Positions 27,798 through 38,327 are shown, numbered from the stretch's first letter. The stretch: 58,744 nucleotides of DNA from Acinetobacter pecorum (GCF_014837015.1 NZ_JACSPT010000013.1:1-58744); one strand, 5' to 3'. Notes: generated by a model not told the origin, from the letters alone. Program-made: numbers and translations.

Positions 27798-27936
27798 GCC
27801 CCGAATTTTTAATTTTAACGATCCTCGATTCCTGAGTTAAAACACTCAAGACAAAAGCAGATATATTAAGAATTGGATGGCACTAAAATGGTGCAATTTG
27901 AAAAGTAAAAATAGAATGAAAAAACTTAATAGTTAA

Positions 27937-27973
27937 AAAAAACCCCAATTTTCATAGAAAACTGGGGTTTTTT
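27937..27973. terminator. Orphan bidirectional terminator
   Basis: AAAAAACCCCAATTTTC (27937-27953) and GAAAACTGGGGTTTTTT (27957-27973) form a 17-base stem with one mismatch. No gene ends here, so it may end a small RNA or separate transcription units. Confidence 0.75.
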
Positions 27974-28329
27974 CGCCAAAATTTGCGGGTAAACTAAAAT
28001 ATCTGCTGAGGAATAATTTAACTCGCCCTAATGCGGTGCATTATGCACCTCTTTGTTGCATGTGTAAATAGTGCAGAAAGCAAGTTTTTATATTTTTTTA
28101 ACTATAAATATCTTCTTATTTTGATATGCGTTTATGTTGGGCTATAGATATAAAACTCTGCTGTATCGTCTGAAAGGAGCAATAGTACAGATTTTAAGAA
28201 GTTTAGATTAAAAAAATTATGAAAAACATAAGCTAACTAAGACTAAAGACTTTAAGAAAATCTGTTTTTATTTGTATAATAAACATTCTATTTAGATTTG
28301 TTTGTAATATTGGGGCGTAATACAACAGC

Positions 28330-30036
28330 ATGAATACATTACGCTCTGAGTGGATCAGTAAACGTTTATACGGGTCGATGTCGATTATTATTTTGTGCTT
28401 ACTCTGCATCTGTATTCCCTTGATCGTCAGTAGCAGTCAAAGCTATTTAAAATCCAGACAAACTTATCAACAACTTAATGCCTTGCAACAGGTCGCTGAT
28501 CTGGCAAATAAAATTTCGCGTGAGCGCGCACCTGCCAATAAAGCCATGTCCAGTTCGGTGCAAGAATTTGCCAAGCATCAGCAAGAGTTAATCCGCTATC
28601 GGCAGCAGGTAGACCAGCAATTGTCCCTGACGACTGAAGTATTGGCAAAAGTCGGTTTTAACGATCTGAATCAGCAACTTTCACAGCTTGAAATCAGTCT
28701 GAAAAAAGGACGTGCACAGGTTGATGCTTATACCCGGATGCCACGTCAGCAACGTAATGCACAGGAAATGGATCAGGCAATTCTGGCGATGTTCGCTGCC
28801 TGGGAAAGTTGCCGCGAACTTTTGCGGGGTGTGGCAATGACTTCAGATAGCTCATCAACTCATCTAAAGAACTATATTAGCCAGATTCTATTTTTATCTG
28901 ATTTGCGCGATCAGGCGGGGCGGGTTGCCTCGTCTGTCATGGCGCATGTGACATTTGACACCCCGCTCCCGACAGAAAATATTACCCGCTCTTTACAGAC
29001 CCAGCATCAGGTGCGTTATCTGTGGTCATTAATTGATACCCTTCAACCTGCTCAAGATAAGACCGAGGAATTCATCCGTTTGCATCGGCGGGTAGAAACC
29101 GAGTTTATTCAGCAAGGTTTACCGATCGTCAGCGAGCTGATCGATGATAGTCTGGAGCAACGTGATTACCATTTAAGCGGAACCCAGCTGACTGAAGCGA
29201 TCGTAGACAAATTTGCGACCGTGGTGGATCTGCAAAATTACCTGCTGCAATACAGCCGAGATGCAGCGATCCGGGAAATGAACAGCAATATGCAGCGTTT
29301 GACCTGGAGCATATTGTTGTCGTTGATTTCATTGCTGACCGCTATTTCTACCATGGTCTTTGCACGCAAACAGGTTTTTCTGCCGCTGATTCAGGCGCGT
29401 CGCCTGCTGTTGAATTTATCTAAAAATTCGGGTCGTCAAAAAATTGATATGCCGCTGCGTGACACGAGCCATTCGGATTCTCTATTTGCAGCCATTCAGA
29501 AATTGCAGCAGATGTTGCAGGAACGCGATGCCCTGGAATTTCGTTTAAAGAATATTGCCCACTCCGATTCTTTGACCGGATTATCCAACCGTTTTGCCCT
29601 GGAAGAATATATCCGCTTTCTGGAAAATCAGCCGGGTCAATTGAGCCAAACCTGTCTGATGATTATTGATATTGATCATTTTAAACAGGTAAATGATCAA
29701 TATGGACATATTATTGGTGATCAGGTCATTCAGCTGGTGGCCGAGCGTTTAAAAGCCAATGTCCGTGCTACAGATTTGCTAGTGCGTTATGGGGGTGATG
29801 AGTTTCTGGTACTGATTGAAAATATCCAGATGCAGCAGGCACTGATTGTGGCTGATAAAATCCGTGCTGAAGTGGCTGAGCGTCATATTGTGACTGCAAC
29901 AGGAGATGAGATTAAGGTTTCGGTCAGTATTGGCGTAGCGATTGGTGCTGGCTCTTGGATAGCTTTATTGTCAAATGCAGATGATGCTTTGTTTGCGGCA
30001 AAGGCCAAAGGACGCAATGCGGTGGCTGAGGTTTAA
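28330..30036 (+). CDS. Membrane diguanylate cyclase (GGDEF)
   Basis: A 568-residue signalling enzyme that makes cyclic di-GMP from two GTP. Membrane helices near residues 17-34 and 328-348 frame a ~290-residue periplasmic, coiled-coil-rich sensor part. The C-terminal GGDEF domain has the intact active site GGDEF at residues 488-492, and a product-inhibition I-site RATD at 479-482, exactly five residues upstream. No EAL domain is present, so it should be a pure synthase. The sensed signal is unknown. It follows the 1.1-kb non-coding region and precedes a HIT protein, 128 bases away. Confidence 0.93.
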   Translation: MNTLRSEWISKRLYGSMSIIILCLLCICIPLIVSSSQSYLKSRQTYQQLNALQQVADLANKISRERAPANKAMSSSVQEFAKHQQELIRYRQQVDQQLSLTTEVLAKVGFNDLNQQLSQLEISLKKGRAQVDAYTRMPRQQRNAQEMDQAILAMFAAWESCRELLRGVAMTSDSSSTHLKNYISQILFLSDLRDQAGRVASSVMAHVTFDTPLPTENITRSLQTQHQVRYLWSLIDTLQPAQDKTEEFIRLHRRVETEFIQQGLPIVSELIDDSLEQRDYHLSGTQLTEAIVDKFATVVDLQNYLLQYSRDAAIREMNSNMQRLTWSILLSLISLLTAISTMVFARKQVFLPLIQARRLLLNLSKNSGRQKIDMPLRDTSHSDSLFAAIQKLQQMLQERDALEFRLKNIAHSDSLTGLSNRFALEEYIRFLENQPGQLSQTCLMIIDIDHFKQVNDQYGHIIGDQVIQLVAERLKANVRATDLLVRYGGDEFLVLIENIQMQQALIVADKIRAEVAERHIVTATGDEIKVSVSIGVAIGAGSWIALLSNADDALFAAKAKGRNAVAEV

Positions 30037-30164
30037 ATACACTGAATAGAATATTTAAAATTAATGTTTTGAAAGCAATCATCCTTAGATTTGGTAATGA
30101 TAAAAATAGAATAAGTATCGTCCATTTAAATGATTGAAAATTATAAAATTCAGAAAGGTTTAAA

Positions 30165-30632
30165 ATGAGTGAAAATTGTATCTTCTGTCAGATTGTGAAA
30201 GGTGAATTACCTTGTCATCTGATCGATGAAAATGAGGATTTTTTGGCTTTCCTCAGTATTTATCCAAATACCCTGGGCGTAACAGTTGTTATTCCAAAAC
30301 AGCATTATTCTAGTTATGCATTTGAACTGAGCAATCAGGTTCTGGCAAATCTGGTTCTCTACACCAAACAGGTGGCATTAAGGCTGGATCATTATTTTGA
30401 AGATGTGGGTCGAACCGGCATGGTATTTGAAGGTTTTGGTGTTGATCATGTGCATGCCAAGTTATTTCCGATGCATCAGACTCAAGGCCTGCATAAGAAT
30501 TGGCAACCTGTGAATTCGTCAATCGATAAATATTTCGATGCCTATGAAGGATATATTTCATCGCATGATGCGCAAAGAGCAGATGATCAAGAACTGGCGC
30601 AATTGGCTAAAGCAATTCGTTCAATAGTCTAG
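30165..30632 (+). CDS. HIT-family nucleotide-binding protein (variant motif)
   Basis: 155 residues. The N-terminal CIFCQIVKGELPCHLI and LGVTVVIPKQHYSSY follow the HIT pattern. HIT proteins hydrolyse or transfer nucleotides at the alpha-phosphate through the middle histidine of His-x-His-x-His. Here the motif reads HVHAKLF from residue 95: His95 and His97 are kept but the third position is Lys99. The nucleophile His97 remains, so it may be active, or it may belong to a divergent subgroup. ATG 30165 has AAAGG upstream. A terminator follows the gene. Confidence 0.82.
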   Translation: MSENCIFCQIVKGELPCHLIDENEDFLAFLSIYPNTLGVTVVIPKQHYSSYAFELSNQVLANLVLYTKQVALRLDHYFEDVGRTGMVFEGFGVDHVHAKLFPMHQTQGLHKNWQPVNSSIDKYFDAYEGYISSHDAQRADDQELAQLAKAIRSIV

Positions 30633-30642
30633 TGAAAGATAA

Positions 30643-30667
30643 AAAACGGTGAACGAATCACCGTTTT
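30643..30667 (+). terminator. Terminator of the HIT gene
   Basis: AAAACGGTGA (30643-30652) and TCACCGTTTT (30658-30667) around a five-base loop. Confidence 0.88.
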
Positions 30668-30735
30668 AGCATACTTATTACCTGAATAAAAAATCTCCCT
30701 AGCCCTAAGTCCTATATGACGTCAGATAAAGAAGA

Positions 30736-30761
30736 AAAATCCCTCCTTTTTCAAAGGAGGG
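30736..30761 (-). terminator. Terminator of uvrA
   Basis: CCCTCCTTT (30741-30749) and AAAGGAGGG (30753-30761). On the minus strand it is followed by a T-run and lies 24 bases after the uvrA stop. Confidence 0.8.
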
Positions 30762-30784
30762 TTGGGGAGGATTTAAAAAATAAA

Positions 30785-33616
30785 TCACTTCAACAACGGC
30801 TTCAAGAATTTACCTGTATGTGAAGCTTTGACTTTCACTACTTCTTCAGGCGTTCCTTCCGCGACAATCATACCGCCACCCGAACCGCCTTCAGGGCCTA
30901 AGTCCACCACCCAGTCAGCAGTTTTAATCACGTCCAGATTATGCTCAATCACTACAATGGTATTGCCCTTGTCACGAAGCTGATGCAGGATATCCAACAG
31001 TTTGGCAATATCATGAAAATGCAGACCTGTGGTCGGTTCATCCAGAATATACAGGGTTTTACCAGTATCACGTTTGGCCAGCTCGCGTGCCAGTTTGACC
31101 CGCTGTGCTTCACCACCGGAAAGGGTGGTAGCAGACTGACCCAGACGGATATAACCTAAGCCCACCTGATTCAGCGTTTCCAGACGACGGTGAATCACTG
31201 GAATGGCATCGAAGAAATGCATGGCATCTTCAACGGTCATTTCCAGTACATCGGAAATGTTCTTGCCCTTATAGTTCACTTCCAGCGTTTCACGGTTATA
31301 GCGTTTGCCATGACAAGCATCACATGGCACATACATATCCGGCAGGAAGTGCATCGCCACCTTGATCATGCCGTCACCTTCACAGGCTTCACAGCGACCA
31401 CCTTTCACGTTAAACGAGAAACGACCGGCAGCATAACCGCGTGCCTTGGCTTCTTGCGTCTGTGAAAACAGTTCACGAATCGGGGTAAATAGACCGGTAT
31501 AGGTTGCCGGATTGGAACGCGGGGTACGTCCAATCGGACTCTGGTCAATATCCACAACTTTGTCGAGGAACTGCAAACCATCAATCGATTCAAACTTTTC
31601 CGAAGTTAAAGTGGTGGCACCATTGAGCTGGGTCGCCGCCAAAGGTAACAAGGTACGGTTGATCAGGGTAGATTTACCTGAACCAGACACCCCGGTAACA
31701 CAGGTCATAATACCTAAAGGAATGGTCAGATCGACTTTTTTCAGGTTATGCCCGGATGCTCCCATCAGCTTGATTTGTTCCTCAGGCTTAGGCGGTTGAA
31801 TCCGTTTTTTCGGGACTTCAATTTTTAACTTGCCAGATAAATATTTTCCGGTCAGCGAGTCAGGATTAGCCAGAATTTCATCATACGTTCCTTCGGCAAT
31901 TACATGCCCGCCATGCACACCGGCACCCGGACCGATATCAATAATATGATCGGCGGCACGAATCGCATCTTCATCATGCTCGACTACCAAGACGGTATTG
32001 CCCAGATCACGCAGACGGATCAGGGTCTGTAACAGACGGTCGTTATCACGCTGATGCAAACCAATTGATGGCTCATCCAGCACATACATGACGCCCATCA
32101 AACCGGCACCGATCTGTGAGGCCAGACGGATACGCTGTGCTTCACCACCAGATAACGTTTCGGCAGAACGCGACAGGCTGAGATAGTTCAGGCCGACCGA
32201 AACCAGAAAGTGCAGACGTTCACGGATTTCCTTGAAAATCTTGTCGGCAATTTCACCCCGTGCACCTTCCAGATGAATGCCTTGATAATAGCTTTCAGCA
32301 TCGCCAATCGACATGCGGGTAATGTCGGCAATGGTCTTGTCCAGAATTTTCACATTGCGTGAAATTTCATTCAGGCGTGAACCATCACAGGCATCGCAGG
32401 CGGCATTGGACAGATACTGTGCCAGATCATCACGCACATAATTACTTTCGGTTTCACGATAACGGCGTTCCAGATGCGGCAAAATTCCTTCAAAGGGAAT
32501 GACCCGATTATGGCGACGGCCACGTTCATCGATATAACTCAAATCAATTTTTTCTTTGCCGGTGCCGTACAGAAATTTTTTCTTGGTATCGGCATCCAGT
32601 TCATTCCACGGCGTTTCTAGAGAAAAACCGAAATGCTCGGCGACTTTCTGGATCATGCTGTAATAATATGGACGCTGACGGTCCCAACCACGAATGGCTC
32701 CCTGACTGACGCTAATCTCAGGGTTGGGAATCAGTTTGTCGGCACTGAAATGGCTGCGGGTCCCCAGACCGTCACAGACCGGACAGGCACCAAAGGGATT
32801 GTTGAATGAAAACAGGCGTGGTTCCAGTTCAGCCACAGCACGGTCACATTGCGGGCAGGAATGCTTGGCTGAAAACACGCGATCGTTATGTTCGCCTTTC
32901 ATCCAAGATAAAATCGCGATATCGCCACCGAGACGTAGCGCGGTTTCAAAACTTTCGGCAATACGGTTACCCAGATCATCACGTACTTTAAAGCGGTCGA
33001 CCACCACTTCAATGGTATGTTTTTTCTTTTTATCCAGCTCAGGTGGTGGATCAATTTCCATGATCTCGCCATCCACACGGGCGCGGACAAAACCCTGACT
33101 TTGTAGCTGTTCAAACAGCGCTGTATATTCGCCCTTACGTTCGCGCACGACCGGTGCTAACAATAACAGAGCAGTGCCTTCTTCCAGTGCTTTGACTGCA
33201 TCGACCATTTCAGTGACTGTTTGTGCCACCATTGGCAGGTCATGTTCCGGACAATAAGGCGTTCCGACCCGTGCATAGAGTAGACGTAAATAGTCATAAA
33301 TTTCGGTAATAGTGCCTACAGTCGAACGCGGGTTATGGCTAGTAGACTTCTGTTCAATAGCAATAGCTGGGCTTAAGCCTTCGATCGAATCGACTTCCGG
33401 TTTTTCCATCTGGGAGAGGAACTGGCGGGCATAGGCTGAAAGCGATTCGACATAACGGCGCTGACCTTCGGCATATAAGGTATCGAAGGCCAATGAGGAC
33501 TTACCTGAACCAGACAGTCCCGTAATCACCACAAACTTGTCGCGTGGTATATCAAGGTTCACATTTTTCAGGTTATGGGTACGTGCGCCTCGAATACGGA
33601 TGTGGCTTTGGCTCAT
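30785..33616 (-). CDS. uvrA: Excinuclease ABC subunit A
   Basis: UvrA is the damage-recognising ATPase of nucleotide excision repair and loads UvrB on damaged DNA. The 943-residue length is standard. It holds two ABC modules: Walker [11 protein letters not shown] near residue 30 and [10 protein letters not shown] near 640, and two LSGGEAQR signatures (with RI and RV following). Zinc-finger cysteines appear in [16 protein letters not shown], then CPVC, and in [12 protein letters not shown], then [13 protein letters not shown] 33616 has AGGA upstream. It stands as a single transcription unit. Confidence 0.98.
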   Translation of the reverse strand: MSQSHIRIRGARTHNLKNVNLDIPRDKFVVITGLSGSGKSSLAFDTLYAEGQRRYVESLSAYARQFLSQMEKPEVDSIEGLSPAIAIEQKSTSHNPRSTVGTITEIYDYLRLLYARVGTPYCPEHDLPMVAQTVTEMVDAVKALEEGTALLLLAPVVRERKGEYTALFEQLQSQGFVRARVDGEIMEIDPPPELDKKKKHTIEVVVDRFKVRDDLGNRIAESFETALRLGGDIAILSWMKGEHNDRVFSAKHSCPQCDRAVAELEPRLFSFNNPFGACPVCDGLGTRSHFSADKLIPNPEISVSQGAIRGWDRQRPYYYSMIQKVAEHFGFSLETPWNELDADTKKKFLYGTGKEKIDLSYIDERGRRHNRVIPFEGILPHLERRYRETESNYVRDDLAQYLSNAACDACDGSRLNEISRNVKILDKTIADITRMSIGDAESYYQGIHLEGARGEIADKIFKEIRERLHFLVSVGLNYLSLSRSAETLSGGEAQRIRLASQIGAGLMGVMYVLDEPSIGLHQRDNDRLLQTLIRLRDLGNTVLVVEHDEDAIRAADHIIDIGPGAGVHGGHVIAEGTYDEILANPDSLTGKYLSGKLKIEVPKKRIQPPKPEEQIKLMGASGHNLKKVDLTIPLGIMTCVTGVSGSGKSTLINRTLLPLAATQLNGATTLTSEKFESIDGLQFLDKVVDIDQSPIGRTPRSNPATYTGLFTPIRELFSQTQEAKARGYAAGRFSFNVKGGRCEACEGDGMIKVAMHFLPDMYVPCDACHGKRYNRETLEVNYKGKNISDVLEMTVEDAMHFFDAIPVIHRRLETLNQVGLGYIRLGQSATTLSGGEAQRVKLARELAKRDTGKTLYILDEPTTGLHFHDIAKLLDILHQLRDKGNTIVVIEHNLDVIKTADWVVDLGPEGGSGGGMIVAEGTPEEVVKVKASHTGKFLKPLLK

Positions 33617-33916
33617 GCAAGAATCCTAGAATATTCATCAAAAACTCTTATATGATACCGGATGAAAAATGTTCAAGTGCAAATAAAAGTATTTTAAACG
33701 TCAAGTTATGTCGGTGATTGGTCAAAAGATCAGTATAAAAGCAACTATTTAGAAACGGATGATGTATTTTTCCATTGAAATTCTGGCCAACCTTTTTATC
33801 AAGACGTCTAAATATGGATTCGACTTCTGCAAAAGGTTGAGTGCATGGAAGTGCAGAGTATCAATCAAGATGAATATTAAAACTATTTTGCATTATTTAA
33901 AATTTTTTAGAAAAAA
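33617..33916. other. Non-coding gap between uvrA and tenA
   Basis: The stretch should carry the uvrA promoter on the minus strand. I see no coding frame, RNA gene, SOS box of clear consensus or repeat. Confidence 0.4.
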
Positions 33917-33937
33917 AGCCCTGTATTGAACAGGGCT
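33917..33937 (-). terminator. Terminator of tenA
   Basis: AGCCCTGT (33917-33924) and ACAGGGCT (33930-33937). On the minus strand a T-run follows. Confidence 0.88.
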
Positions 33938-33951
33938 AAATTCAGCTTAAA

Positions 33952-34620
33952 TTAATCCAGACCAGGCCACTGGCGTTGTTCATAAGCACTGTCCCAGAAT
34001 AGCCATTCCAGGCGCGCTGCATGGGTATAAGCTGTATGCATTTTTTCTAGTGTATCGGCATCGACACGCGCTGCCACCCGATCCACGGTTGCAATCACAT
34101 TACGCACGGCGGTATGGAAATCTTCCCCGGCATAGGTATCAATCCAGGCCTGATAAGGATTATTTGCTGCAGCATTGTCGACAATATCCTTGCCGACTTC
34201 TGCATAAATCCAGAAACACGGCAGCAACGAAGCCAATACCACCGGATAACTTTCGGCCCAAGCCGTCGCCTGCAAATAAGAAGTATAATGATGGCATGCC
34301 AGCGTCAACGGTGTCTGCTCAAATTGCGCCTTGCTAATACCAAAATCCTGCATAAAGCCATCATGCAGGCTGCGTTCTACCACAATTGCAATTTTAGCTG
34401 CTTCACTAAACTGGATAACGTCATCTGCCTCAAAAGCTTTGGCTGCACAGACTACCAGCGCACGACCATAGGCCAGCAGATAATGCGCATCCTGAATCAC
34501 ATAATGGCTAAAGGCGTCACGGCTTAAGGTGCCCTGTGCCAGCTGCTGGTTAAAAGGCAATGCTAATGTCTTCTGATAAAGTTCGAGATTACGTTGCCAT
34601 ACATCTTGAGAGAAACTCAT
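33952..34620 (-). CDS. tenA: Aminopyrimidine aminohydrolase / thiaminase II
   Basis: TenA hydrolyses 4-amino-5-aminomethyl-2-methylpyrimidine (thiamine salvage) and can cleave thiamine. The 222-residue length matches. All active-site residues known from Bacillus TenA are found at the same numbers: Asp44 (VIQDAHYLL), Tyr112, Cys135 (LLPCFWIYAEVG), Tyr163 and Glu205 (RLEWLFWDSAY). It is a single gene, not next to other thiamine genes, and I see no TPP riboswitch upstream. It ends at a clear terminator. Confidence 0.95.
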   Translation of the reverse strand: MSFSQDVWQRNLELYQKTLALPFNQQLAQGTLSRDAFSHYVIQDAHYLLAYGRALVVCAAKAFEADDVIQFSEAAKIAIVVERSLHDGFMQDFGISKAQFEQTPLTLACHHYTSYLQATAWAESYPVVLASLLPCFWIYAEVGKDIVDNAAANNPYQAWIDTYAGEDFHTAVRNVIATVDRVAARVDADTLEKMHTAYTHAARLEWLFWDSAYEQRQWPGLD

Positions 34621-34842
34621 ACTAAAATCCTGAGCAGTTGAAGTCTAAGCATGCAGCACTATAGCAAAGAACGCCCTGTTTAAAAGATCAACAACCTGGA
34701 AAAGCAGAAAATACTCAAATATGGCTCAGGAAGTGCTTTGGTTTAGATGACAAAAGTTTCATAATTGAGACAACTTCTGGTTTTAGTATTTCCCTGTAAT
34801 TAAAGAAATACATTCAATGAAATTTATCTAAGGTCGATATGT

Positions 34843-35931
34843 ATGTTGAAACATTTTGGTTTCTCAATTGCATTTTCGATTGTGTGTCTTGGTTTGTCTG
34901 CTTATTGGGGTTATACCCACGGTCCGGAAGCGGGCCTGCAAACCATGTTCACAGCACTGACCATCACCGCTATTCTGGCGATTATGGAAGTGTCGTTATC
35001 TTTTGATAACGCGGTTGTCAATGCATCTGTCCTTCGCGGCTGGGATCATTTCTGGAAAATGCTCTTCCTGACGGTCGGAATTTTAATTGCCGTTTTCGGG
35101 ATGCGTCTAATCTTCCCGGTGGCCATCGTCGCGGTAACCGCAGACATGGGCTTTATGGAAGTAGTCCAGCTGGCCCTGAATGATCCAAAAGAATATTCGG
35201 CGCGTTTAATGGCACATCATCCTGAGATTGCAGCCTTTGGTGGTGCCTTCCTGTTGATGGTGTTCCTGAACTTCTTCCTGGACGAAGAAAAAGACACGCA
35301 CTGGTTCAGAAGTGTAGAACGCCGTCTATCCAATATAGCCAGTGTTCCTGCAATGTCGGTCTTTATCGCCCTGGTGGCGCTGCTGATTATGGCGGCCAAT
35401 GTGGTAGAGGCCAAGCGTCTGGTCGTGACGATGGCGGGGATCTGGGGTATTGTGATCTACATCGGGGTACAGGTCCTGAGCCATCTATTGGGTGGTGAGC
35501 CGGAAGTCGATGAAAATGGCAATGCAGTTCGTCATGACGAAAATGGCGTGCCTACTGGCGTGGTAAAAGCCGGTATCGGTGGCTTTCTCTACCTCGAAGT
35601 TCTGGATGCTTCCTTCAGTTTTGATGGCGTGATTGGCGCCTTTGCGATTACCTCGGATGTGGTGATTATCATGCTGGGTCTGGCGATTGGTGCGATCTTC
35701 GTGCGTTCCATGACCATTTATCTGGTCGAAAAAGGTACACTGGATGCTTATATCTATCTGGAACATGGCGCACATTATGCGATTGGTGCCTTGGCCTTTA
35801 TCATGATCGCCAGCGGGACTGGCGTGCATGTGCCAGAAGTCGTGACCGGTCTGATCGGTGTGGCCTTTATTGTCTGGGCTGTGATTGCCTCGATCCAGTA
35901 TAAAAAACGTCAGGCAGCTTTAGACAAATAA
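34843..35931 (+). CDS. DUF475/TerC-like integral membrane protein
   Basis: 362 residues with nine or so hydrophobic helices. Two acidic motifs in membrane segments mark the TerC/DUF475 group: EVSLSFDNAVVNASVL (residues ~49-64) and EVLDASFSFDGVIGAFAI (~250-267), a tandem pseudo-repeat. Relatives in the wider TerC/Alx family are linked to metal (manganese or tellurite) handling, but the substrate of the DUF475 branch is not known. The AAGG about nine bases upstream supports ATG 34843. It is a stand-alone gene. Confidence 0.82.
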   Translation: MLKHFGFSIAFSIVCLGLSAYWGYTHGPEAGLQTMFTALTITAILAIMEVSLSFDNAVVNASVLRGWDHFWKMLFLTVGILIAVFGMRLIFPVAIVAVTADMGFMEVVQLALNDPKEYSARLMAHHPEIAAFGGAFLLMVFLNFFLDEEKDTHWFRSVERRLSNIASVPAMSVFIALVALLIMAANVVEAKRLVVTMAGIWGIVIYIGVQVLSHLLGGEPEVDENGNAVRHDENGVPTGVVKAGIGGFLYLEVLDASFSFDGVIGAFAITSDVVIIMLGLAIGAIFVRSMTIYLVEKGTLDAYIYLEHGAHYAIGALAFIMIASGTGVHVPEVVTGLIGVAFIVWAVIASIQYKKRQAALDK

Positions 35932-36084
35932 AATGTTGCTCTTGACTGAAAAGCGTGGCTCCGGCCGCGCTTTTTTATTTTTAGATCGGCATCATCTTTA
36001 TTTCAACTAAAATTCTTGTCTTATTAATGAGCTGAATGTCCTATAATCTGGGCTCCAGATTAATTAACCCAATCGCCATAATTT

Positions 36085-37449
36085 ATGATGAATGCTTTAG
36101 AACGTCGTTCAACCTTTGCCCTGAGCAGTATTTTTGCACTGCGCATGCTGGGGTTGTTTATGATTATCCCGGTATTTTCGGTGGCAGGGCAGGCATATCA
36201 ATATGCGACACCTGCACTGATCGGTTTGGCGGTCGGGGTCTATGGTCTGACCCAGGCACTGTTACAGATTCCATTCAGCCTGATTGCGGACCGTTATAGC
36301 CGTAAGCCGCTGGTGGTTTTAGGGCTGCTTTTATTTGCATTAGGTGGGGCAATTGCCGCCATGTCGGACACCATTTATGGTGTCATTATCGGCCGTGCGA
36401 TTGCTGGAGGCGGGGCAGTATCTGCTGTGGTGATGGCATTGCTGGCAGATGTGACCCGTGAAGAAAACCGTATGAAAGCCATGGCAATCATGGGGATGAG
36501 TATCGGTCTGTCTTTTGTGGTGGCCTTTAGTCTGGGGCCTTGGCTCACAGGTCTGGTCGGTATCTCGGGATTATTCTGGGTGACTACGGTGATGGGCCTG
36601 GCGGCGATTGCCATGCTGTTGATGGTGCCGAAAGTCACGCGCCATCATCAAAACTTTCAGCAGGGCTATCTGGCACAGCTGAAACAGGTACTCAAAATCG
36701 GTGATCTGAACCGGCTGCATGTATCGGTCTTTACCCTGCATTTATTGCTTACCGCCATGTTTATCTATGTGCCTTCGCAGCTGATCGAATTTGCAGATTT
36801 GCCACTAGCCAGTCATGGCTGGGTGTATTTACCGCTATTGGTGCTCAGTCTGTTTTTTGCTTTTCCAAGTATTATCCTGGCAGAAAAATACCATAAAATG
36901 CGCGCGATTTTTCTGGTCGCCATTACTGGCATTATTCTGGGTTTAATGGTGATGGCATTTGGTTTTGAATCCAAATATGTCTTGCTGACCGGTCTGGGCC
37001 TGTTCTTCATCGCCTTTAATGTGATGGAAGCCCTGTTACCATCCTGGTTATCGAAAGCGGCACCGATCCAGTCCAAAGCGACGGCAATGGGCGTGAATGC
37101 CAGCAGCCAGTTTTTAGGGGCGTTCTTTGGCGGTATGATTGGCGGACAATTGCTGCTGCTCAATAATACCTCAATGGGCTGGAGTATCCTGACAGGGATC
37201 GCGATAATCTGGCTGCTGATGAGTTTTGGTCTGGCTCAGCCGCGTTATCTGTCCTCATTGGTACTGCGATTGCCGGAAAGCAGACAAACTGACGAATGGA
37301 CTTCTCAGCTTTTGGCGATTCGTGGTATTGAAGAGGTCGTGGTGATGTCTGAACAGCAAGTTGCCTATGTAAAAGTCGATAAACAGCAAATAGATGATGC
37401 TTCGCGACAACAATTAACGCACTTGTTAGGTAAAGAGGTAGCCATTTAA
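36085..37449 (+). CDS. MFS exporter with C-terminal YAM-type domain (YajR-like)
   Basis: 454 residues: 12 membrane helices of the major facilitator superfamily, with motif A in LIADRYSRKPLVVLG and motif C region in GLSFVVAFSLGPWLTG. After helix 12 a soluble tail of ~65 residues has the ferredoxin-like pattern of the YAM domain of Escherichia coli YajR (a Leu-rich helix, EEVVVMSEQQVAYVKVD, then an Asp/Gln helix). The substrate of this group is not known; it is a drug/H+ antiporter by fold. ATG 36085 or the adjacent ATG 36088 is the start. ssb follows 51 bases downstream and may be co-transcribed. Confidence 0.82.
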   Translation: MMNALERRSTFALSSIFALRMLGLFMIIPVFSVAGQAYQYATPALIGLAVGVYGLTQALLQIPFSLIADRYSRKPLVVLGLLLFALGGAIAAMSDTIYGVIIGRAIAGGGAVSAVVMALLADVTREENRMKAMAIMGMSIGLSFVVAFSLGPWLTGLVGISGLFWVTTVMGLAAIAMLLMVPKVTRHHQNFQQGYLAQLKQVLKIGDLNRLHVSVFTLHLLLTAMFIYVPSQLIEFADLPLASHGWVYLPLLVLSLFFAFPSIILAEKYHKMRAIFLVAITGIILGLMVMAFGFESKYVLLTGLGLFFIAFNVMEALLPSWLSKAAPIQSKATAMGVNASSQFLGAFFGGMIGGQLLLLNNTSMGWSILTGIAIIWLLMSFGLAQPRYLSSLVLRLPESRQTDEWTSQLLAIRGIEEVVVMSEQQVAYVKVDKQQIDDASRQQLTHLLGKEVAI

Positions 37450-37500
37450 TCATAACTCTTATAAAGTAAAATACAGAAATATATAGGAAGTAGACGGCAG

Positions 37501-38088
37501 ATGCGTGGTGTAAATAAAGTTATTTTAGTGGGTACTTTGGGTAAAGATCCGGAAACCAAAACTTTTGCAAATGGTGGTTCTCTCACTCAATTTTCGATTG
37601 CAACCAGCGATTCGTGGACAGATAAAAGTACGGGTGAGCGCAAAGAACAAACGGAATGGCACCGTATCGTGCTGCATAACCGTTTAGGTGAAATTGCACA
37701 GCAATATCTTCGCAAAGGCTCAAAAGTGTATATTGAAGGTTCATTACGTACCCGTCAGTGGACTGACCAGAATGGTCAGGAACGCTATACGACGGAAATC
37801 CGTGGTGAACAAATGCAGATGCTAGACTCTAGCCGCCCTCAAAACGATCAGGGTGAGAGCAGCTTTAATCAGCCACGTTTTAATAATAATCAGGCCAACA
37901 ACAACCAGGGTGGTTATGGCAATAACCCGCAATCCGGTTATGGTTCAGCGCCACAGCAAGGTGGCTTTAACAACAATAATCAAGGCGGTGGCTATGGCAA
38001 CAATAATCCGAGTGGTTTTGCGCCGAAATCTGCACCTGCTCCAACAGCAGCGCCTGCAGCAGATCTAGATGATGACCTACCATTTTGA
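37501..38088 (+). CDS. ssb: Single-stranded DNA-binding protein
   Basis: SSB coats single-stranded DNA and recruits repair and replication partners. The 195-residue protein has an N-terminal OB fold (residues ~1-110; [20 protein letters not shown], then [21 protein letters not shown]). A Gly/Asn/Gln-rich flexible linker follows (~115-175), then the acidic partner-binding tip DLDDDLPF. The linker has many repeated NNNQGG-like units. It lies directly downstream of the MFS gene. Confidence 0.97.
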   Translation: MRGVNKVILVGTLGKDPETKTFANGGSLTQFSIATSDSWTDKSTGERKEQTEWHRIVLHNRLGEIAQQYLRKGSKVYIEGSLRTRQWTDQNGQERYTTEIRGEQMQMLDSSRPQNDQGESSFNQPRFNNNQANNNQGGYGNNPQSGYGSAPQQGGFNNNNQGGGYGNNNPSGFAPKSAPAPTAAPAADLDDDLPF

Positions 38089-38117
38089 TGTCTAACTCAA
38101 AAAGGTAAATCGTCATT

Positions 38118-38146
38118 AAAACCCACCTGAATATGGTGGGTTTTTT
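38118..38146 (+). terminator. Terminator of ssb
   Basis: AAAACCCACC (38118-38127) and GGTGGGTTTT (38135-38144), with a T-run. Confidence 0.92.
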
Positions 38147-38327
38147 ATATCTTAAAGATTTGTATTAAGTTTGAATAAAGCCCTGATTTATTAAAATATT
38201 AAGAAGTCTTAAAGCATGACGTTGCTTTTGATCAGAACAACTCTGCATCGAGAAAATAAATGAGATAAGCAATACCGATAGAAATTTATGATCTAAAAAA
38301 GCGATCATTTTTATAAAAACTTACGGT

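Larger units (their letters stand above)
27208..28329. other. 1.1-kb gene-poor region with orphan terminators
   Basis: No gene of ordinary size is present. Contents: the porin promoter; a 14-codon frame at 27435-27479 with a good AAGGAG; a 21-codon frame at 27522-27587; three hairpins with T-runs (27586-27618, 27766-27797 and 27937-27973); and a 15-bp palindrome at 28035-28049. A TATAAT at 28275-28280 may be the -10 of the diguanylate cyclase gene. Confidence 0.6.

Noticed and set aside
34621..34842. TPP riboswitch before tenA
   Set aside because: The conserved CTGAGA and ACC-TGA blocks are not present on the minus strand upstream of tenA.
34680..34842. Manganese (yybP-ykoY) riboswitch before the TerC-like gene
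   Set aside because: I could not find the conserved GGGGAGUA-type core.
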